Part shown: piece by piece, positions 7,449-10,445 of the stretch
Numbering within the stretch: the stretch's first letter is position 1
How the letters are laid out: every line of letters begins with the position of its first letter
Assembly: GCA_030432015.1 (NCBI GenBank)
Contig: JAUIHJ010000241.1
Span: forward strand, 1 to 10,445
Direction: 5' to 3'
DNA length: 10,445 nucleotides
Source of the DNA: a bacterium
GTDB taxonomy: Bacteria > Planctomycetota > Planctomycetia > Pirellulales > Pirellulaceae
Notes under the pieces: generated by a model
Database searches by the model: none
Told to the model about the DNA's origin: nothing
Seen by the model: the letters and a program-made list of their open reading frames with translations, nothing else
Made by a program: the position numbers and the translations under genes

Positions 7449-7574
7449 GAAACCGAACGTGTGAGCTTTAAAGTTGCGAGTTCCTTTACTTAATGCCGCC
7501 GGAATGTCAGGTGGCGCCCTGGGTGTAAAATCCGAGGATTTGTGGTCTGGCTGCTCAAGTGCTGCGCGGCTTCG
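7449..7574 (+). repeat. Diverged intergenic repeat, copy A (partner at 8321-8442)
   Basis: This stretch aligns with 8321-8442 in the same orientation. Shared words appear in the same order with near-equal spacing: GAAACC, AAGTTGCG, CCTTT, AATGCCG, CTGGGT, CCGAGG, TTTGT, GTCTGG and CAAG. The last 43 columns (7532-7574 against 8401-8442) show about 32 identities and one gap by hand alignment. The copy lies in the divergent intergenic region between the PSCyt/PSD gene and the ExbD-like gene. It has no transposase and no clear terminal inverted repeats. It may be a dispersed genomic repeat of this lineage. Confidence 0.65.
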
Positions 7575-7727
7575 TGTTTCAGGCAGCCTGCACGCCATGG
7601 GTATCCTGACGAGCGCCGGATAATTTTCGTCAGAAGTTGCTTTGCACGACCAAGAATCCGTGTTGCAGGACGAACAACAGGGTCTGGACGAAGCCAAGCG
7701 TCGCGGATGATCGCCGAAACCGCCACA

Positions 7728-7734
7728 GAAGGGA
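7728..7734 (+). promoter_or_regulatory. Ribosome binding site deciding the ExbD-like start
   Basis: GAAGGGA ends 8 bases before the ATG at 7743. The frame is open further upstream, with an ATG at 7707 and another at 7542, but neither has a comparable site. The upstream stretch also overlaps the intergenic repeat and encodes an Arg/Cys-rich sequence unlike a family N-terminus. Confidence 0.6.
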
Positions 7735-7742
7735 CATCCGAT

Positions 7743-8282
7743 ATGGGATATCATCACCATGAACAGGGCGCATCATCGGGTGTCGTCGTGGCGGTTGCCG
7801 TCGCCATTGTACTGCTAGTGCTTGGGGGACTCCTGCTCGTTGCCGTCGGCGGACTTTTCTTCCTGGGGACGGCCAAAGTTTCGTCGCACGCTGTTGCCAC
7901 GCCAGTGCCCATGGTGGATCAAGGCGCGTCCGTTACCGCGGAGCGTCCACGGGCGGTTGCCTACGCGCCCGTTGCCCCAGCCAAGGTTGCTTCGGCGCTC
8001 GCCCCAGAACGCATCCTCGTGGTGACGCTCGACCAAAATGGAAACGCACGGATCGATGGCGAAGAGATTGACCTGGATGAACTCAAGCTCCGTCTGGCGA
8101 AGTGGAAGGACGAAACGAGCAATACGTTTGTGGTTCAGCTAAGCGCTGATCATGAGTGTCGCGTCCAACACCTCATCCCTGTGGTCGACGCCTGCGAAGA
8201 GGTTGGTGACATCGATTTTCGCATCACGTCGCACGGCGAAGCGAACTTGGCAGAGGAAGCCGTAGGAGCAGGTCGCTCGTGA
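7743..8282 (+). CDS. ExbD/TolR-like single-pass membrane protein
   Basis: 179 residues. A short N-terminus (MGYHHHEQGASSG) is followed by one long Gly/Val/Leu membrane helix (residues 14-42). An Ala/Pro/Val linker runs to about residue 88. The C-terminal domain (about 90-165) resembles the ExbD/TolR periplasmic domain: ILVVTLDQNGNARIDGEEID (91-110), LDELKLRLAKW (111-121), a TFVVQLSAD strand (128-136), then a VQHLIPVVDACEEVGD helix (141-156). In ExbD, TolR and MotB, one Asp in the membrane helix carries the proton pathway; this helix has no acidic residue, and the usual acidic/Pro motif before it is absent. No ExbB/TolQ partner gene is in the window. It may be a structural or peptidoglycan-side relative rather than a working proton-motive-force coupler. 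It is transcribed away from the PSCyt/PSD operon. Membrane topology is more certain than the family name. Confidence 0.72.
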   Translation: MGYHHHEQGASSGVVVAVAVAIVLLVLGGLLLVAVGGLFFLGTAKVSSHAVATPVPMVDQGASVTAERPRAVAYAPVAPAKVASALAPERILVVTLDQNGNARIDGEEIDLDELKLRLAKWKDETSNTFVVQLSADHECRVQHLIPVVDACEEVGDIDFRITSHGEANLAEEAVGAGRS

Positions 8283-8320
8283 TCTGTTAACGCGAAGAGT
8301 TCGGGTCGGCGAAGGCGACG

Positions 8321-8442
8321 GAAACCCGAAGCGTCCGTTCTGAAGTTGCGCCTTTGCGAATGCCGAAGGCGAATCCGTTGGTAGCCTGGGTTGCAACGCC
8401 CCGAGGTTTGTTGTCTGGTCGCGCAAGAGCCACGCAGCGACG
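8321..8442 (+). repeat. Diverged intergenic repeat, copy B (partner at 7449-7574)
   Basis: This is the second copy of the repeat described at 7449-7574, in the same orientation. It starts about 40 bases after the stop of the ExbD-like gene. The copy is more GC-rich and slightly shorter than copy A: it lacks a 4-base and a 3-base stretch but has a few extra bases near 8372-8380. The two copies flank the ExbD-like gene as imperfect direct repeats. Confidence 0.65.
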
Positions 8443-8494
8443 ACGGGACTCGTTGCGTCGACAACCGCCGGCTGCCGCGCCGCGGCTCAGGGGC

Positions 8495-8534
8495 GCAACA
8501 CCAAAGAGGGTTGGCGAGCGAACGCCGGTGTTGC
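8495..8534. other. Bulged hairpin, possible structured RNA or terminator-like element
   Basis: GCAACACC (8495-8502) pairs perfectly with GGTGTTGC (8527-8534). Inside it, GGCG (8513-8516) pairs with CGCC (8523-8526), which directly adjoins the outer right arm. This gives 12 base pairs with a one-sided 10-base bulge and a 6-base loop. No T-run follows on either strand. It lies 53 bases past repeat copy B. Confidence 0.3.
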
Positions 8535-8750
8535 TGCTTTCCTGCGGAAGTGGGCCCGCTGCGGTGCTTGCCCCCAACCCCACGCGTGCGAACCCGTGTT
8601 CTGCGGGCCGATTCGCCGCACTCTAAAAATCTATCTTGAATGGCCCAGGTGCGATCGTCACACTATGGGCAACCCGACACGCCCAGGCGAGTCGGTCAGG
8701 TTGCGCGGTTGTTCTTGCGACTATCCACCGCCATTCTGAAAGGGATTTCT

Positions 8751-10445
8751 ATGCGCATCTCCAAAGCGCGCCGCGTCAAGGTCCGCCGAAGTCAGCGACG
8801 CCTCTTCTTCGAGCGACTTGAATTTCGTTTGCTCTTAACCGGCGGTTGGCAGAATCCCAGCAACCGGCTCGACATCAACAACGATGGCGTGGTTACACCG
8901 AATGACGTGTTGCGGGCGATTAACGAATTAAACGATCCGCAACTGGTGGACTCATTCGGCCGCTTGCCCGCGACACCCAGCCCGCCACCGTTCTTTGATG
9001 TTAATGGCGATGATTTCTTGTCGCCGTTGGACATCCTGCACGTGATCAATGCGATCAATCGCGACGACCAGCCGCCGGAAATCTCGGCGGCCTTGGAACG
9101 GGATACGGCCGCTACGGGTTTGACCAACGACGATCACATTACGTCCGATGCCACCATTGTGGGTGCCGTCACCGATGAACTTGGAGTGCTGCTGTTAGAA
9201 GCGCAGGTTGATGGCGGCCCATTCCAACCGCTGCCGTTATTACCGGACGGGACGTTTCGCGTCGTTCCGACGTTTGCCGCTGACGGCGCTGACGACGGCC
9301 CGCACACGGTCGGGGTGCGGGCGACGGACGTTGGTGCCCGCCAATCCGCGGTGCTCGAAATTTCTCTGATCCTTGACACGCTTCCGCCTGAGGTCGCGGT
9401 GACGACACCCGCTGCGGATGGCACGGTGACCACCGATCCGCAGGTGGATCTGGCCGGGCAGACGACCGGCGCTCAAGTCGCGCATTTAGTCGAACGCGGT
9501 CAAACCGTGCAGGTCGATACCAACGGCGCCTTCCGTTTTGAGGACGTCCTGATCGAACATGGCACGAACGAACTGACCGTGCTGGCGATCGACGCGGCGG
9601 GCAATCAGCGCATGGCGGTTCGCAATGTCCAACGTGACGCGTCATCGCTGCCGGCAACGCTGCTGGAGACGGCCCCCTACCATGGCGAAGCGATGGTCAG
9701 CCGCACGCGCGAGCTTGTCGTACGGTTCAACGACCGGATCGATCCAGCGACGGTGACTTCGTCGGCGGTCACCGTGGCGGTCGCAGGCCAGCCGATCACG
9801 GGCACGCTCCACATCAGCCGGGACGAACGAACCGTTACGTTTTTTCACCAGGACATCTTTCCCGCTTCGGCGGAAGTTGCCTTCACGATTAATGGCGACC
9901 TGCTGCGCGGCCGCAATGGGGAGCCGGTTGATGTCGACCGCAACGGTCTGGCGGGCGGGGCCGCGATCATCCGTTTTACGACGCAGTCGGAGTCGCGAAT
10001 CCCAGACACGGACGTGTTCGGGTTCGTGTTCGATTCGAATCGCCGCAATCCCGACGGAAGCGATATTCCCATCGTTGGCGCGCAGATTTCGGTCGAGGGC
10101 GTTCCCGGGTTGACGGCCGTTACCGACACCAGCGGGTTCTTCCTGTTAGAGGATGTTCCGAGCCCCATGTTCTGGGTCAACATCGACGCACGGTCCGCGC
10201 CCGCCCCGTCTGGTTTCCGTTATGGAGCCGTTCGCAAACCGTTTCATAGCCTGCCCGGACAGTCCACGCAGCTCGAGATGAACGGCCAGCCATTTGATGT
10301 CTTTCTGCCGCTGCTGGCCGAATCCGACCAGGTCCCGATCATCCCCGGGCAACCGACGGTTGTCGGCTTCGGTCCCGCCGCGCGCGCGGATCTCGCGGCC
10401 ATCTTCCCGGAACTGCCGCCGGAGACGTGGGATCTGGCGCGGGTG
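8751..10445 (+). CDS. Large dockerin/Ig-like surface protein with LEPR-XLL-type N-terminus (N-terminal 565 residues, runs off the window)
   Basis: The ATG at 8751 follows AAAGGGA (8739-8745) by 5 bases; the frame is open to the right edge with no stop. Residues 1-17 are strongly basic, followed by FFERLEFRLLLTGG (19-32), a variant of the planctomycete LEPR-XLL motif, instead of a classical hydrophobic signal peptide. Two dockerin type I calcium loops follow: D41, N43, D45, D52 (DINNDGVVTPND) and D83, N85, D87, D94 (DVNGDDFLSPLD), each with a helix ending in (A/V)IN. Next come Ig-like beta domains at about 108-210 and 211-298, then a Big_5-like domain at about 303-411 (LVVRFNDRIDPATVTSSAVTV). 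A carboxypeptidase-regulatory-like domain covers about 421-480 (GFVFDSN to VTDTSGFFLLEDVPS). The rest is unassigned. A large modular cell-surface or extracellular protein is likely, using calcium-stabilised dockerin modules for assembly or anchoring; no catalytic domain is visible in this part. Confidence 0.88.
   Translation, partial: MRISKARRVKVRRSQRRLFFERLEFRLLLTGGWQNPSNRLDINNDGVVTPNDVLRAINELNDPQLVDSFGRLPATPSPPPFFDVNGDDFLSPLDILHVINAINRDDQPPEISAALERDTAATGLTNDDHITSDATIVGAVTDELGVLLLEAQVDGGPFQPLPLLPDGTFRVVPTFAADGADDGPHTVGVRATDVGARQSAVLEISLILDTLPPEVAVTTPAADGTVTTDPQVDLAGQTTGAQVAHLVERGQTVQVDTNGAFRFEDVLIEHGTNELTVLAIDAAGNQRMAVRNVQRDASSLPATLLETAPYHGEAMVSRTRELVVRFNDRIDPATVTSSAVTVAVAGQPITGTLHISRDERTVTFFHQDIFPASAEVAFTINGDLLRGRNGEPVDVDRNGLAGGAAIIRFTTQSESRIPDTDVFGFVFDSNRRNPDGSDIPIVGAQISVEGVPGLTAVTDTSGFFLLEDVPSPMFWVNIDARSAPAPSGFRYGAVRKPFHSLPGQSTQLEMNGQPFDVFLPLLAESDQVPIIPGQPTVVGFGPAARADLAAIFPELPPETWDLARV

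Larger units (their letters stand above)
8283..8750. other. Intergenic region between the ExbD-like and dockerin genes
   Basis: These 468 bases hold repeat copy B (8321-8442) and a structured hairpin (8495-8534), followed by GC-rich sequence. Frames are open here on both strands, but they lack ribosome binding sites, overlap the repeat and give Arg/Pro/Ala-rich products typical of non-coding GC-rich DNA, so I call no gene. A 7-bp stem just after the ExbD-like stop (8300-8306 with 8324-8330) has a 17-base loop and no T-run, so it is only a weak terminator candidate. I could not identify a convincing promoter for the dockerin gene. Confidence 0.5.

Noticed and set aside
7542..7742. N-terminal extension of the ExbD-like gene
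   Set aside because: It overlaps repeat copy A, is Arg/Cys-rich, and lacks a ribosome binding site; a good site precedes the ATG at 7743.
7905..7922. PVPMVD in the ExbD-like protein as the conserved ExbD motif (PLVDV)
   Set aside because: In ExbD this motif sits before or at the start of the membrane helix; here it lies after the helix in an Ala/Pro/Val linker, so the match is probably chance.
8287..8626. Open frames on both strands between the ExbD-like and dockerin genes
   Set aside because: They overlap each other and repeat copy B, have no ribosome binding sites and give low-information Arg/Pro/Ala-rich products.
8636..8666. TTGAAT with CACTAT as a promoter for the dockerin gene
   Set aside because: The spacing is 19 bases and the -10 box matches at only three of six positions.

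Overview
The window looks like planctomycete chromosome (phylum Planctomycetota, Pirellulales/Planctomycetales-like). The evidence is protein-family content: a PSCyt/PSD-type c-heme protein (DUF1587-DUF1595-DUF1592-DUF1588-DUF1585), a DUF1552 partner, and a dockerin-containing surface protein that starts with a variant of the planctomycete LEPR-XLL export motif. I see no tRNA, rRNA, CRISPR array, transposase or phage gene.

Layout: bases 1-7317 are coded on the minus strand and 7743-10445 on the plus strand, with a divergent intergenic region between. Reading the minus strand in its own direction, a four-gene operon runs PSCyt/PSD cytochrome-like protein (7317-4924), DUF1552 (4927-3578, ATGA overlap with the first gene), secreted ankyrin-repeat protein (3551-2079, 26-base gap) and VOC/glyoxalase-like protein (2062-1691, 16-base gap). 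A sigma70-like promoter at 7361-7388 lies just upstream of the first gene. After a 286-base gap come a secreted SnoaL/NTF2-like protein with an extra C-terminal domain (1404-367) and the N-terminal part of a secreted Gly/Ser/Arg/Phe low-complexity protein that runs off the left edge (308-1).

On the plus strand there is a small ExbD/TolR-like single-pass membrane protein (7743-8282) and then the first 565 residues of a large dockerin/Ig-like/carboxypeptidase-regulatory-like surface protein that runs off the right edge (8751 onward). The two intergenic stretches around the ExbD-like gene carry two diverged copies of one roughly 120-base direct repeat (about 7449-7574 and 8321-8442). This is the least explained structure in the window.

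Functionally, almost every protein has an export signal or membrane segment; the VOC protein is the clear exception. The operon most plausibly encodes an extracytoplasmic redox or hydrolytic module: a c-heme protein, a Tat-exported DUF1552 partner, an ankyrin scaffold and a cytosolic small-molecule enzyme. Its biochemical substrate cannot be read from the sequence. Three gene starts were moved inward from the longest open frame: the PSCyt/PSD, VOC and ExbD-like genes.
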